This document shows positions 6,900 through 15,183 of a DNA stretch of 39,066 nucleotides, in pieces; within the stretch, counting starts at the first letter, position 1, and every line of letters starts with the position of its first letter. The notes under the pieces are model-generated. The model saw only the letters and a program-made list of their open reading frames with translations, made no database searches and was not told the DNA's origin. The stretch spans positions 1 through 39,066 of the forward strand of contig KI547177.1 of the NCBI GenBank assembly GCA_000497835.1, in the 5' to 3' direction. The stretch comes from a gamma proteobacterium L18. Its GTDB lineage: Bacteria > Pseudomonadota > Gammaproteobacteria > Pseudomonadales > Pseudomonadaceae. A program made the position numbers and the translations under genes.

Positions 6900-8501
6900 A
6901 TGAACATTGCACGCTTGCCTGTAGGCCTGCTGGCGGCTGCACTGGCCCTGGTGCCAGTTGCTGCCAGCGCCAAGACCCCGGTGGACCAGCTGATCGTCGG
7001 CATGAGCCTGGTCAGCCTGTTCTCCATCGACCCGGCCAATGCGCCGGGCCTGGACGCCTCGGGCGTCAACGCCAACCTGTACGACACGCTGATCAAGCGC
7101 GACCAGGGCAACCCGGAAAAACACCTGCCGCAACTGGCCGAACGCTGGGACATCAGCGAGGACGGCAAGCAGGTCACCTTCCACCTGCGCCAGGGGGTGA
7201 AGTTTCACTCCGGCAACCTGCTGACGGCGCAGGATGTAGCCTGGTCGCTGTACCGGGTGATGAAACTCAACTACGGCCTGTCCACCACCTGGAAGGCCTA
7301 CGGCTATACCCTCGACAATATCCAGACGCTGATCCGCGCCACCGATGCCCAGACCCTGGTGGTCGAACTGCCCCGCGCCATGGACCCGTTGCTGCTGATC
7401 GACTCGCTGGCCACCTCGCCCAGCGCCGTGGTGATCGACCGCCAGACAGCCCTGGCCCACGAGAAAAACGGCGACCTGGGCGCCAGCTGGCTGGTGACCA
7501 ATGAAGCCGGCAGCGGGCCGTTCGTGCTCAGCAAGTGGAACGCCAACGACGTATTGCTGCTGACCCGTTTCGACGGTTACTGGGGCGGCGCGGCGCAACT
7601 CAAACGCGTGGTGGTGCGCAACATGACCGAATCCCAGTCCCTGCGCCTGATGCTGGAGCGCGGCGACCTGGACCTGGCCTACGGCATGGCGGCGCCGGAC
7701 ATTCATGCGCTGGACGGTGAGCCCAAGGTAAAGGTGCAGTCGCTGCCACGCGGCACGATGTACTACGTGGCCATGAGCATGAAACAGCCGCAGTTCGCCA
7801 AGCCCCAGGTGCGTGAAGCGGTGCGCGACCTGATCGATTACCAGGGCCTGGACCAGCGGGTGATGCCCTATTACGGCACGCTCAACCAGCAACCCATGCA
7901 ACTGGGCCTGGCCGCGCGCCTGCCTGATCCGGGCTATCGCCTGGACGTGCCCAGGGCGAAAAAACTGCTGGCCGACGCCGGTTACCCCGACGGCTTCACC
8001 ACCACCATTCGCACCCTGTCCGAGCCGCCTTACATCGACATCGCCGCGCGCCTGCAAGCCACCCTGGCCGAGGGCGGCATCAAGGCCAACATCGTCACCG
8101 GCACCGGCAACCAGGTGTACGGCGCCATGCGCGCGCGCAACTTCGACATCATCGTCGCCCGCGGCGCCGAGCGCTACCCGCATCCGTATTTCAGCCTGCG
8201 CACCTTCGCCTATAACCCCGACAACAGTGACAACGCCGGCCTGGCCAACTTCCAGGGCTGGCGGGCGTCGTTCTTCAGCCCGCCGCTCAACAGCCTGATC
8301 GACCAGGCCGGGGCCGAGCGCGACGCGGCCAAGCGGCTTGAGCTTTATCACCAGGCACAGACGCTTTACGACCAGCAGGTGGGGCCGATCCTGATGATCT
8401 CGCAAATGACCGACACCGTGGTCAGCGCCGCCGACGTCAAGGGCTTCGCTGGCGATGACGCCGAGGCGACGCGCTACCTGGGCGTCTACAAGCAACGCTG
8501 A
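6900..8501 (+). CDS. ABC importer substrate-binding protein 2, paralogue of the first
   Basis: The 533-residue SBP_bac_5 protein has a signal peptide ending about residue 24 (VAASA|KTP). It aligns without large gaps to the 4195-5805 product: both begin KTPxDQLIVGMS, both have MKQP, DLIDYQG-like, VMPYYGxLNQ, TGTGNQVYGAMR and SQMTDTV. This points to an in-place gene duplication followed by divergence. An AAGGA ribosome binding site precedes the ATG by the usual distance. Both copies are intact, so both are probably expressed and share the one translocator. Ligand is inferred from the flanking porin, udh and polygalacturonase to be galacturonate mono- or oligomers. Confidence 0.9.
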   Translation: MNIARLPVGLLAAALALVPVAASAKTPVDQLIVGMSLVSLFSIDPANAPGLDASGVNANLYDTLIKRDQGNPEKHLPQLAERWDISEDGKQVTFHLRQGVKFHSGNLLTAQDVAWSLYRVMKLNYGLSTTWKAYGYTLDNIQTLIRATDAQTLVVELPRAMDPLLLIDSLATSPSAVVIDRQTALAHEKNGDLGASWLVTNEAGSGPFVLSKWNANDVLLLTRFDGYWGGAAQLKRVVVRNMTESQSLRLMLERGDLDLAYGMAAPDIHALDGEPKVKVQSLPRGTMYYVAMSMKQPQFAKPQVREAVRDLIDYQGLDQRVMPYYGTLNQQPMQLGLAARLPDPGYRLDVPRAKKLLADAGYPDGFTTTIRTLSEPPYIDIAARLQATLAEGGIKANIVTGTGNQVYGAMRARNFDIIVARGAERYPHPYFSLRTFAYNPDNSDNAGLANFQGWRASFFSPPLNSLIDQAGAERDAAKRLELYHQAQTLYDQQVGPILMISQMTDTVVSAADVKGFAGDDAEATRYLGVYKQR

Positions 8502-8551
8502 AGGCCGCTTTGTGCGCCGGATGATTCCGAACTCATGCCGAGAACCTGTCC

Positions 8552-9466
8552 ATGATGAGTAACCTGTCTTCCACCGATGCCGCCGCCGCGCCCCGGGCCC
8601 AGGCGCCCGGCTCCAGCTTTGATGCTGGCTGCAAGCGCGTGCTGAAACTACTGCGCCAACTGGTGCGCGACCCCATGACCCTGGCCGGCCTGGTGGTGGC
8701 CGCGATACTGGTGGTGGTCGCCGCTTTCGCCCCCTGGATCGCCACCCACGACCCTGCCGCCCAGAACCTGGCCGCCGCCTTGCAAGCGCCCGGTGCCGGG
8801 CACTGGTTCGGCACCGATGAATATGGCCGCGATGTGTTCAGCCGGCTGGTGTATGGCTCGCGCATCACCTTGTACATCATCACCCTGGTGACGGTGATCG
8901 TCGGGCCCATCGGCCTGTTGGTGGGCACGGTGTCCGGCTACTTCGGCGGGGTGGTGGACACGGTGTTCATGCGCCTGACCGATATCTTCATCTCGTTCCC
9001 CAGCCTGGTGCTGGCGCTGGCGTTCATCGCGGCGCTTGGCCCGGGCCTGGAACATGCGGTGGTGGCGATTGCCCTGACCTCCTGGCCGCCGATTGCACGC
9101 CTGGCGCGGGCCGAAACCCTGGCGCTGCGCAAGGCCGATTTTGTCGTGGCGGTGCAGCTGCAAGGCGCCTCGGCGACGCGCATCATCGCCCGGCATATCG
9201 TGCCCATGTGCCTGTCCTCGGTGATCATCCGCCTGACCATGAACATGGCCAGCATCATCCTCACCGCCGCCGCGCTGGGCTTTCTCGGCCTGGGCGCCCA
9301 GGCACCGTCGCCGGAGTGGGGCGCGATGATCTCCACGGGCCGCCGCTACATGCTCGAGTGCTGGTGGCTGGTGGCCGTGCCGGGGGCCGCGATCATGCTG
9401 GTCAGCCTGGCGTTCAACCTGCTGGGCGATGGCCTGCGGGACATTCTCGATCCGCGCAGCGAGTAA
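8552..9466 (+). CDS. ABC importer permease, DppC/OppC-like
   Basis: The 304-residue permease carries an N-terminal cytoplasmic stretch then a TM helix (LAGLVVAAILVVVAAFAPWIA), the OppC-type HWFGTDEYGRDVFSRLVYGSRITL segment, the coupling loop LALRKADFVVAVQLQGASATRIIARHIVP and the terminal DGLRDILDPRSE. It pairs with the DppB-like permease at 5830-6867. Two adjacent ATG codons (8552, 8555) are possible starts. The next gene begins 12 bases after its stop. Confidence 0.92.
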   Translation: MMSNLSSTDAAAAPRAQAPGSSFDAGCKRVLKLLRQLVRDPMTLAGLVVAAILVVVAAFAPWIATHDPAAQNLAAALQAPGAGHWFGTDEYGRDVFSRLVYGSRITLYIITLVTVIVGPIGLLVGTVSGYFGGVVDTVFMRLTDIFISFPSLVLALAFIAALGPGLEHAVVAIALTSWPPIARLARAETLALRKADFVVAVQLQGASATRIIARHIVPMCLSSVIIRLTMNMASIILTAAALGFLGLGAQAPSPEWGAMISTGRRYMLECWWLVAVPGAAIMLVSLAFNLLGDGLRDILDPRSE

Positions 9467-9478
9467 CCGGAGGTGTTT

Positions 9479-10318
9479 ATGAGTGCAGTCAAATTGAAGG
9501 TCGAAGGGCTGGATGTGCGCTTCGTCAACGGCCAGAAAGAAACCCACGCCGTGCGCGATGTGTCCTTCACCCTGGGCCGCGAGAAACTGGCCATCGTCGG
9601 CGAATCGGGGTCGGGCAAGTCGACGGTTGGGCGTAGCCTGCTCAAGCTGCACCCGCCCAGTGCGCGCATCACCGCCAGGGCCATGCAGTTCGGCGAAGTG
9701 GACTTGCTGGCGGCCAGCGAGAAGGTCATGCAGGGCATCCGCGGCCAGCGCATCTCCATGGTCATGCAAGACCCCAAGTACTCGTTGAACCCGGTGGTGA
9801 AGGTGGGCGAGCAGATCGCCGAGGCCTACCTGGCCCATCACAAGGCCAGCCGTGCGGAGGCTCGCGAGCGGGTGATGGAGATGCTCGCCAAGGTGCATAT
9901 CCGCGACCCGCAGCGGGTGTACCACCTGTACCCCCACGAAGTCTCGGGTGGCATGGGCCAGCGCATCATGATTGCGATGATGGTCATCACCCACCCGCAG
10001 GTGATCATCGCCGACGAGCCGACTTCGGCCCTGGATGTGTCGGTGCGCCAGCAGGTGCTCAGCGTGTTGCAGGAGCTGGTGGAACAGCAGGAAATGGGCC
10101 TGATTTTTGTCAGCCATGACCTGCATCTGGTGCGCAATTACTGTGATCGCGTGCTGGTGATGTATGCCGGGCGCGTCGTGGAGTCGCTGGCCGCCAGCGA
10201 GCTGCACCATGCCCAACACCCCTATACGCGTGGCCTGCTGGCGGCACTGCCGAGCATGGACCATCGCCGCGAGCGGCTGCCGGTGCTGCAACGCGACCCC
10301 CAATGGCTGACCTGCTGA
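9479..10318 (+). CDS. ABC importer ATPase, DppD/OppD-like
   Basis: The 279-residue cytoplasmic ATPase shows Walker A GESGSGKST, Q-loop VMQDPKYSLNP, signature SGGMGQR (a variant of LSGGQ, as in OppD/DppD proteins), Walker B VIIADEPTSALD and the H-loop SHD. ATG 9479 is chosen over GTG 9473 because the latter overlaps the GGAGG at 9469-9473 that serves as its ribosome binding site. The C-terminus is shorter than canonical OppD (about 320-330 residues), lacking most of the Cys-rich oligopeptide extension. It energises import together with the next gene. Confidence 0.92.
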   Translation: MSAVKLKVEGLDVRFVNGQKETHAVRDVSFTLGREKLAIVGESGSGKSTVGRSLLKLHPPSARITARAMQFGEVDLLAASEKVMQGIRGQRISMVMQDPKYSLNPVVKVGEQIAEAYLAHHKASRAEARERVMEMLAKVHIRDPQRVYHLYPHEVSGGMGQRIMIAMMVITHPQVIIADEPTSALDVSVRQQVLSVLQELVEQQEMGLIFVSHDLHLVRNYCDRVLVMYAGRVVESLAASELHHAQHPYTRGLLAALPSMDHRRERLPVLQRDPQWLTC

Positions 10319-10328
10319 GGAAATCACC

Positions 10329-11102
10329 ATGAGCATGATCCAGGCACACGCCTTGAACCTGAGCTTCGGCTCAGGCCCGGCCCTTAATCAGGTGCTGCAC
10401 GATGTCAGCCTAAGCGTCGCCGATGGTCAGTCCTTTGGCCTGGTAGGGGAGTCCGGTTCGGGCAAGACCACCGTGCTGCGCTGCCTGGCCGGGCAGTATC
10501 GGCACTGGACCGGCGCGCTGAGCATTGCTGGCGCGCCGTTGCAGCACAAGCTGGCCAAGGCGCACTTTCGCCATGTGCAGATGGTCTTCCAGGACCCGTA
10601 CGGCTCGCTGCATCCGCGCCATACCATCGACACGGCCTTGCGTGAGCCGCTGATCATTCACGGCATCAGCAACAAGGACGACCGCATCAACCAGATCCTG
10701 CTCAAGGTCGGGCTCAACGACGGTTTTCGCTACCGCTACCCCCATCAGTTGTCCGGCGGCCAGCGTCAGCGCGTGGCCATTGCCCGGGCGCTAATCCTGG
10801 AGCCGCGGGTGCTGTTGCTCGATGAACCGACCTCGGCGCTCGACGTGTCGGTGCAGGCCGAGATCCTCAACCTGTTGGCGGATCTGCGCCAGCGCGAGAA
10901 ACTCACCTACCTGATGGTGACCCACGACCTGGGCGTGGTCACGCACCTGTGTGACCGGGTGGCGGTGATGCAGCAGGGCCGGATCGTCGAGCAGCTGGAC
11001 AGCCAGGCCCTGAGCCAGGACCTGGCCGTTCACGACTACACCCGGATGCTGGTGCAGGCCAGCCGTGATTTCAGCCAGCACGCCGAGCGCCTCGCTGGTT
11101 GA
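10329..11102 (+). CDS. ABC importer ATPase, DppF/OppF-like (short form)
   Basis: The 257-residue ATPase has Walker A GESGSGKTT, Q-loop MVFQDPYGSLHPR, signature LSGGQRQR, Walker B VLLLDEPTSALD and H-loop THD. It is shorter than typical OppF (about 320-330) and ends soon after the D-loop helical region, resembling PhnK-sized subunits. It starts 11 bases after the DppD-like stop and lies 31 bases before the polygalacturonase gene, so the secreted hydrolase appears to be the last gene of the transporter operon. Confidence 0.9.
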   Translation: MSMIQAHALNLSFGSGPALNQVLHDVSLSVADGQSFGLVGESGSGKTTVLRCLAGQYRHWTGALSIAGAPLQHKLAKAHFRHVQMVFQDPYGSLHPRHTIDTALREPLIIHGISNKDDRINQILLKVGLNDGFRYRYPHQLSGGQRQRVAIARALILEPRVLLLDEPTSALDVSVQAEILNLLADLRQREKLTYLMVTHDLGVVTHLCDRVAVMQQGRIVEQLDSQALSQDLAVHDYTRMLVQASRDFSQHAERLAG

Positions 11103-11132
11103 TCCTTTAGTGCGATACCCAAGGAACATGAC

Positions 11133-12917
11133 ATGCGTTTACTTCCCCCCTGCCTGCTGGCGACCCTGGCCCTGACGTGCAGCCTGTCCTCGTGGGCCCT
11201 TGAGGCGCCGGACCGGCTGCAAGTGCCGACCCTGGCGTTCGATGACCAGAGCGTGATGCTGGTGTGGCACAAGCCCGCTGCGCAGGCCGATGTCGTTGAC
11301 TATCACGTGTATGCCAACGGCGTGCTGCTGGGCAGCGTCAATGCCAACCACGATCAAGTCTCCCCGGCCAAGCCTTACTTCGACCGCTTCTACGCCCAGG
11401 ACGGCGCGCGTTTTCATCACCGCGTCGGCCTGCACAGCTACACCGCATTAGGTCTCAAGCCCGACACCCAATATCGCTTCACCGTGCGCGCTGTGGGGGC
11501 CGACGGCAAGGAATCGGCAGACAGCCCCGTGCTGGTCCAGCGCACCACCTCGGTCGCCCCGTTGTTCGACGTGAAACGCTACGGCGCCAAGGGCGATGGC
11601 ACCGCCCTGGACACCCAGGCGATCCAGCGGGCCATCGACGCCTGCACGCCGGGCTGCAAGGTGCTGCTGCCCAAGGGCACCTACAAAAGCGGCGCGCTGT
11701 ACCTCAAGAGCAACATGACCCTGGAGATTGCCGAAGGCGCCACGCTGCTGGGTTCCGAGCGCGCCGAAGACTACCCGCTGGCGGGTTATCGTCAGTACCC
11801 GTACTCGACCACCATTCGGCCGGCGTCGCTGATCAACGCCTTGCCGCGCGACCCCAGCCAGCATCAGGCGTTCGAGAACATTCGCATCGTCGGCAAGGGC
11901 ACCATCGACGGCAATGGCTGGAAGCAGCGCAGCGACGGCGTGGATGAGCGGGGCCTGCCGGTGTCGTTCTACGTGGCCAGCGACAACACCCGCTATGCGC
12001 AGGACGGCATCCTCGCCAAAGCCCAGGTCGAGCAGGCCGTGACGCGGGGCATGAACGTCAAGGACGCGTACGGGCAGATGCGTTCGTCGCTGATTACCCT
12101 GCGCGATGTGAAGAACGTCTTCTACGGTGGCTTCACGGCGGTGAACCCGGCGTATCACGGCATCATGAACCTTGAGACCGAGAACGTGGTGCTGGCCAAC
12201 ACCACACAGAAAACCTACGACGCCAACAATGGCGACGGCATCGAGTTTGCCAACAGCAAGGGGTCGATGGTCTTCAACAACGTCTTCGACACCGGCGACG
12301 ACTGCGTCAACTTCGCCGCCGGCACCGGCGCCGACGCCGGGCACCAGCCGCCCCAGCAGGACAGCTGGATCTTCAACAACTACTTCCGCCACGGCCACGG
12401 CATGGTGGTGATCGGCAGCCACACCGGTGCCTGGATCGAGCACATCCTGGCCGAGGACAACGTGGCCGACGGCACCGACGCCGGGCTGCGCATGAAAAGC
12501 ACCACGTTCATGGGCGGCGGTGGGCGTGATGTGACTTTCCGTGATTCGGCGCTGCGCAACATCGTCAAGCAGGCGTTCATCGTCACCCTCGACTACAACG
12601 ACCCCAACGCTATTCTTGATTACCAGCGCTCGGCTACGTCGGGGCAGTTCAGGGATGTGCACGTCAGCGACGTCAGTGTCGAGAACACGCGGGGCAACGC
12701 CTTTGAAGTGAAGGGTGACAGCGCAGCAGGCGTCTATCACCAAGGCCTGAGTTTTGATCGTGTTCGCTTCAGTGGCCCGGCTGGGGTTTCCATCGACGGA
12801 TTGAAGGACTCACGCTTCGACCGCATCGAATTCACCGGTCAAGGCCCCGGCAACCCCTGGCGCCTCACCAACACCCAAGGGCTGCAATTCAACCACGTAC
12901 ACCCAGCCCCCTTGTAG
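11133..12917 (+). CDS. pehX: Secreted GH28 exo-polygalacturonase with N-terminal FnIII domain
   Basis: The 594-residue enzyme hydrolyses alpha-1,4-galacturonan. It has a Sec signal peptide (about 1-22, ending SSWA), a fibronectin type III domain (about 28-137, VDYHVYANGVLLGSV, YTALGLKPDTQYRFTVRAV), and a right-handed beta-helix GH28 domain beginning FDVKRYGAKGDGT. All GH28 catalytic landmarks are present: N366-G-D368, G388-D389-D390, G421-H422-G423 and R453-M-K455. The FnIII-GH28 layout and length match exo-poly-alpha-galacturonosidases of the PehX type, which release galacturonate dimers, rather than the roughly 400-residue endo-enzymes. The FnIII domain is non-catalytic. Product chain length cannot be read from sequence. 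Confidence 0.9.
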   Translation: MRLLPPCLLATLALTCSLSSWALEAPDRLQVPTLAFDDQSVMLVWHKPAAQADVVDYHVYANGVLLGSVNANHDQVSPAKPYFDRFYAQDGARFHHRVGLHSYTALGLKPDTQYRFTVRAVGADGKESADSPVLVQRTTSVAPLFDVKRYGAKGDGTALDTQAIQRAIDACTPGCKVLLPKGTYKSGALYLKSNMTLEIAEGATLLGSERAEDYPLAGYRQYPYSTTIRPASLINALPRDPSQHQAFENIRIVGKGTIDGNGWKQRSDGVDERGLPVSFYVASDNTRYAQDGILAKAQVEQAVTRGMNVKDAYGQMRSSLITLRDVKNVFYGGFTAVNPAYHGIMNLETENVVLANTTQKTYDANNGDGIEFANSKGSMVFNNVFDTGDDCVNFAAGTGADAGHQPPQQDSWIFNNYFRHGHGMVVIGSHTGAWIEHILAEDNVADGTDAGLRMKSTTFMGGGGRDVTFRDSALRNIVKQAFIVTLDYNDPNAILDYQRSATSGQFRDVHVSDVSVENTRGNAFEVKGDSAAGVYHQGLSFDRVRFSGPAGVSIDGLKDSRFDRIEFTGQGPGNPWRLTNTQGLQFNHVHPAPL

Positions 12918-12953
12918 CGGGGCACAGCCCTCACACTGAGCCGTGGGAGATGC

Positions 12954-13398
12954 GTAGCCGCTGCCGCCAGGCCGCGCTGGCCCCTGTTTACACTGGGGAT
13001 CTCCAGCGGGGCACAGGCCCAGCGCAGCCTACGGCAGCGGCTACAAATGTCGTCTGCAATGGCCTGTGGGACCGGGCGAAGCTCGGGAAGGGAACGACGC
13101 AGGACGCCTGTTGTACCCTTCCCGAGCTACGCCCGGTCCCACAGTAGGGGATGCGCTGCGTTGGCACAGTAGCCGCTGCCGCTAGGCTGCGCTGGCGCCT
13201 GTTTACACTGGGGATCTCCAGCGGGGCATAGGCCCAGCGCAGCCTGCGGCAGCGGCTACAGATGTCGTCTGCAATGGCCTGTGGGACCGGGCGAAGCTCG
13301 GGAAGGGAACGACGCAAGATCCCTGCTGGCCGCTTCCCGAGCTACGCCCGGTCCCACCGTGGAGGGTGCGCTCCGTTGACAGGCAGCGGCTACAACAT
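12954..13398. repeat. Tandem 215-bp-period palindromic repeat (BIME-like)
   Basis: Two full units and a stub lie in direct order; GTTTACACTGGGG occurs at 12986 and 13201, exactly 215 apart. Each unit holds two different inverted repeats. Pair A (12954-13044 and 13169-13259) has arms GTAGCCGCTGCC and GGCAGCGGCTAC. Pair B (13064-13144 and 13279-13357) has arms GGGACCGGGCGAAGCTCGGG and CCCGAGCTACGCCCGGTCCC. The stub of a third unit ends at GGCAGCGGCTAC near 13393. This accounts for the 515-base gap 12918-13432. The few reading frames inside are by-products of the palindromes. Confidence 0.85.
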
Positions 13399-13432
13399 GG
13401 GCTACATTGGCTATTTGAACCAAGGAGCTGCC

Positions 13433-13827
13433 ATGTTCAGTCACATCACCCTCGGCACCAACGACGTGTCACGGGCATTGCCCTTTTATGAACAGGTATT
13501 GAAGCCGCTGGGCATCACGCTCATCGCGCACCGGTTCAACCCCGAGCGTGTTCTGTTCGGCAAGGGCACCCCCCCTCCGACACCGTGTTCTGCGTTTATA
13601 GCCCGCTCAACGGCGAGCCCGCCACGGTGGGCAACGGCACCACGGTGGCGTTCCAGGCCACCACTCGCGCCCAGGTCGATCAGTTCTACGCCGCGGCCAT
13701 GGCGCTAGGGGCAGGCGATGAAGGCGCGCCGGGTATCCGGGCGCATTATTCACCTGATTACTACGGCACTTACATCAGGGACCTGGACGGCAACAAGCTT
13801 TGCTGCGTGTGCCATCGAGCTGAATGA
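13433..13827 (+). pseudogene. VOC (glyoxalase/bleomycin-resistance fold) family gene, frameshifted
   Basis: The ATG at 13433, with CAAGGAGCTGCC before it, opens MFSHITLGTNDVSRALPFYEQVLKPLGITL, a typical VOC start with a metal-ligand histidine at residue 4. The frame is lost in a run of seven C at 13569-13575. With eight C the reading would continue as GKGTPPSDTVFCVYSPLNGEPATVGNG and on to YYGTYIRDLDGNKLCCVCHRAE, stop at 13825-13827, giving a normal-length product of about 131 residues. So one C has been lost, either in the genome or in the assembly. VOC proteins of this size are small cytosolic metal-dependent enzymes; substrate unknown. Confidence 0.85.
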
Positions 13828-13838
13828 AACAGCATTGG

Positions 13839-14435
13839 CTAGAGAATATTTCTGGGCTCATCCCCCAAGCAGATGCTCACCTGATTCCCTTCCTTGTCAA
13901 AGCTGCAATAGGGGATCGGTTTGCTCAGCCACGCACGCATCGGCACGGCCGCGTAGACGAGGACCAGCGCCAAAGCCATCAGCGATTTGGGGCCGATCGC
14001 GGCACGATTGATCGCCTTGCGAGGCAGGCGGGACCGCCATGCTGCCAACGCAATCATGCCCATGCCAAACATCACCGCGTGCGTGATGTCGTCCTGCGTC
14101 GGCACGAAAATCCGGTCGTCGGCGGCCGGGTTGCCAGAGGCCGGATAGACAATCAGCCACCACACACCGATACCCGTCTGCAGCACGCCCGCTGCGCCCC
14201 AGCCCAGCCAGTGGCCGGGCAGGCGCATCAGGCTGCACACCAGCAGGCCACCCAGCAGGGCCGCCCAGGCCATCAAGTACATCATCTGGTTGTAACTGCC
14301 GCCAAACAGGGTGCCGCTGACATCCGTCGGTCTCAGCCCCCAGAACAGAATGACGGCCAGGTCGGCGAGTATTACGCACAGGGTCAGGGCACTGAGCAGC
14401 TGGTAGCAGCGTAGAGGGGTGGCAAGGCGGGGCAT
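13839..14435 (-). CDS. Uncharacterised inner-membrane protein
   Basis: The product of 198 residues starts MPRLATPLRCYQLLSALTLCVILADLAVILFWG, a first TM helix, and has about four hydrophobic segments (also MYLMAWAALLGGLLVCSLM, GVLQTGIGVWWLIVYP, SLMALALVLVYAAVPM). The C-terminus ends in a soluble tail with two cysteines (IPYCSFDKEGNQVSICLGDE). The ATG at 14435 is preferred; a longer frame back to 14531 overlaps the upstream gene and adds a non-hydrophobic, low-quality leader. It follows the P-loop gene by 40 bases on the same strand. I do not recognise the family. Confidence 0.7.
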   Translation of the reverse strand: MPRLATPLRCYQLLSALTLCVILADLAVILFWGLRPTDVSGTLFGGSYNQMMYLMAWAALLGGLLVCSLMRLPGHWLGWGAAGVLQTGIGVWWLIVYPASGNPAADDRIFVPTQDDITHAVMFGMGMIALAAWRSRLPRKAINRAAIGPKSLMALALVLVYAAVPMRAWLSKPIPYCSFDKEGNQVSICLGDEPRNIL

Positions 14436-14475
14436 GACAAGCGTCCGTGTTATCAATGAGGCCGGGGATGATGCC

Positions 14476-15021
14476 TCAGCGCGCAGCGTCGTACAGTACT
14501 TTTTGCCTGCGCCGCTGTTCTGCCTGGCCATACGCCTGCCGAATGAGCGTCACCGCTTTCTCGGACGATAATCGCGCAGTGTCCAGGGTCAGCGGGGGAG
14601 AGTCCCACGGTTCATATTCATGCACCAGCACCGACGCCCAGGTCGGAGCAACCAAACCCGGAATGTCGCTGCACCGGGCCTCGACGCGCTGCCGATGCAC
14701 CTGCGCGTCCGAACAGATCACCTCGACGTTCAGCAGATCGACCCCATTGCGTGCAGCAACCTGCGCCCAGGCGTGGCGGCTTTCGGCCACGGGGTTGACG
14801 CAGTCGACCACCACCGTGCGCCCGCAGCCCAGGTTGTCTGCAGCCATTTGGTTGGCCACGAAGTAGCCGGCGGGCCCTACATCGGCACTGCCGCCTGTGG
14901 CGGTGCGCCAGGCCTGCTCGATGCTGTCGATGCGCAGGTAGGTGGCGGCCAGGTGGGTAGCCAGGGTTTTGGCCACGGTGGTCTTGCCGGTGCCGGGCAG
15001 GCCGCTGAAAACGATGAGCAT
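14476..15021 (-). CDS. P-loop kinase-like ATPase (AAA_33 type)
   Basis: The 181-residue protein opens with MLIVFSGLPGTGKTTVAKTLA, a Walker A at residues 8-14, and continues LRIDSIEQAWR, TVVVDCVNPVAESRHAWAQVAARNGVDLLNVEVICSDAQVHRQRVEAR. This is the layout of small zeta-toxin/gluconate-kinase-like nucleotide kinases with an Asp after strand 2 and an Arg-rich lid. It probably phosphorylates a small molecule or nucleotide; the substrate is unknown. No antitoxin-like gene is adjacent, which argues against a toxin role. Probably co-transcribed with the membrane protein downstream. Confidence 0.8.
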   Translation of the reverse strand: MLIVFSGLPGTGKTTVAKTLATHLAATYLRIDSIEQAWRTATGGSADVGPAGYFVANQMAADNLGCGRTVVVDCVNPVAESRHAWAQVAARNGVDLLNVEVICSDAQVHRQRVEARCSDIPGLVAPTWASVLVHEYEPWDSPPLTLDTARLSSEKAVTLIRQAYGQAEQRRRQKVLYDAAR

Positions 15022-15092
15022 CCGAGCGCCTTGATCCAGTCAGGTGGGCAGTGGGGAGGAGGGTGCCGCAGCACAATCATGACAGATTTACC

Positions 15093-15116
15093 GTAGCCGC
15101 TGCCGCCAGGCTACAC
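15093..15116. repeat. REP-like element, single copy
   Basis: GTAGCCGCTGCCGCCAGGCT followed by ACAC; same core as pair A of the 12954-13398 array and as 24222-24245. It sits in the divergent gap between the P-loop gene and the methyltransferase. Confidence 0.7.
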
Positions 15117-15183
15117 CCAATCGGGTCTAAACTTAATGTCCCCACGCCATCCCGACGTTGGCCTTCTTGCAGGAGGGTGCGTA

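Noticed and set aside
12950..13317. Short open frames on both strands inside the tandem repeat
   Set aside because: They follow from the palindromic repeat sequence, have no ribosome binding sites and repeat each other.
14476..15021. Zeta-type toxin
   Set aside because: The P-loop layout is similar, but there is no adjacent antitoxin and the neighbour is a membrane protein; a small-molecule kinase is as likely.
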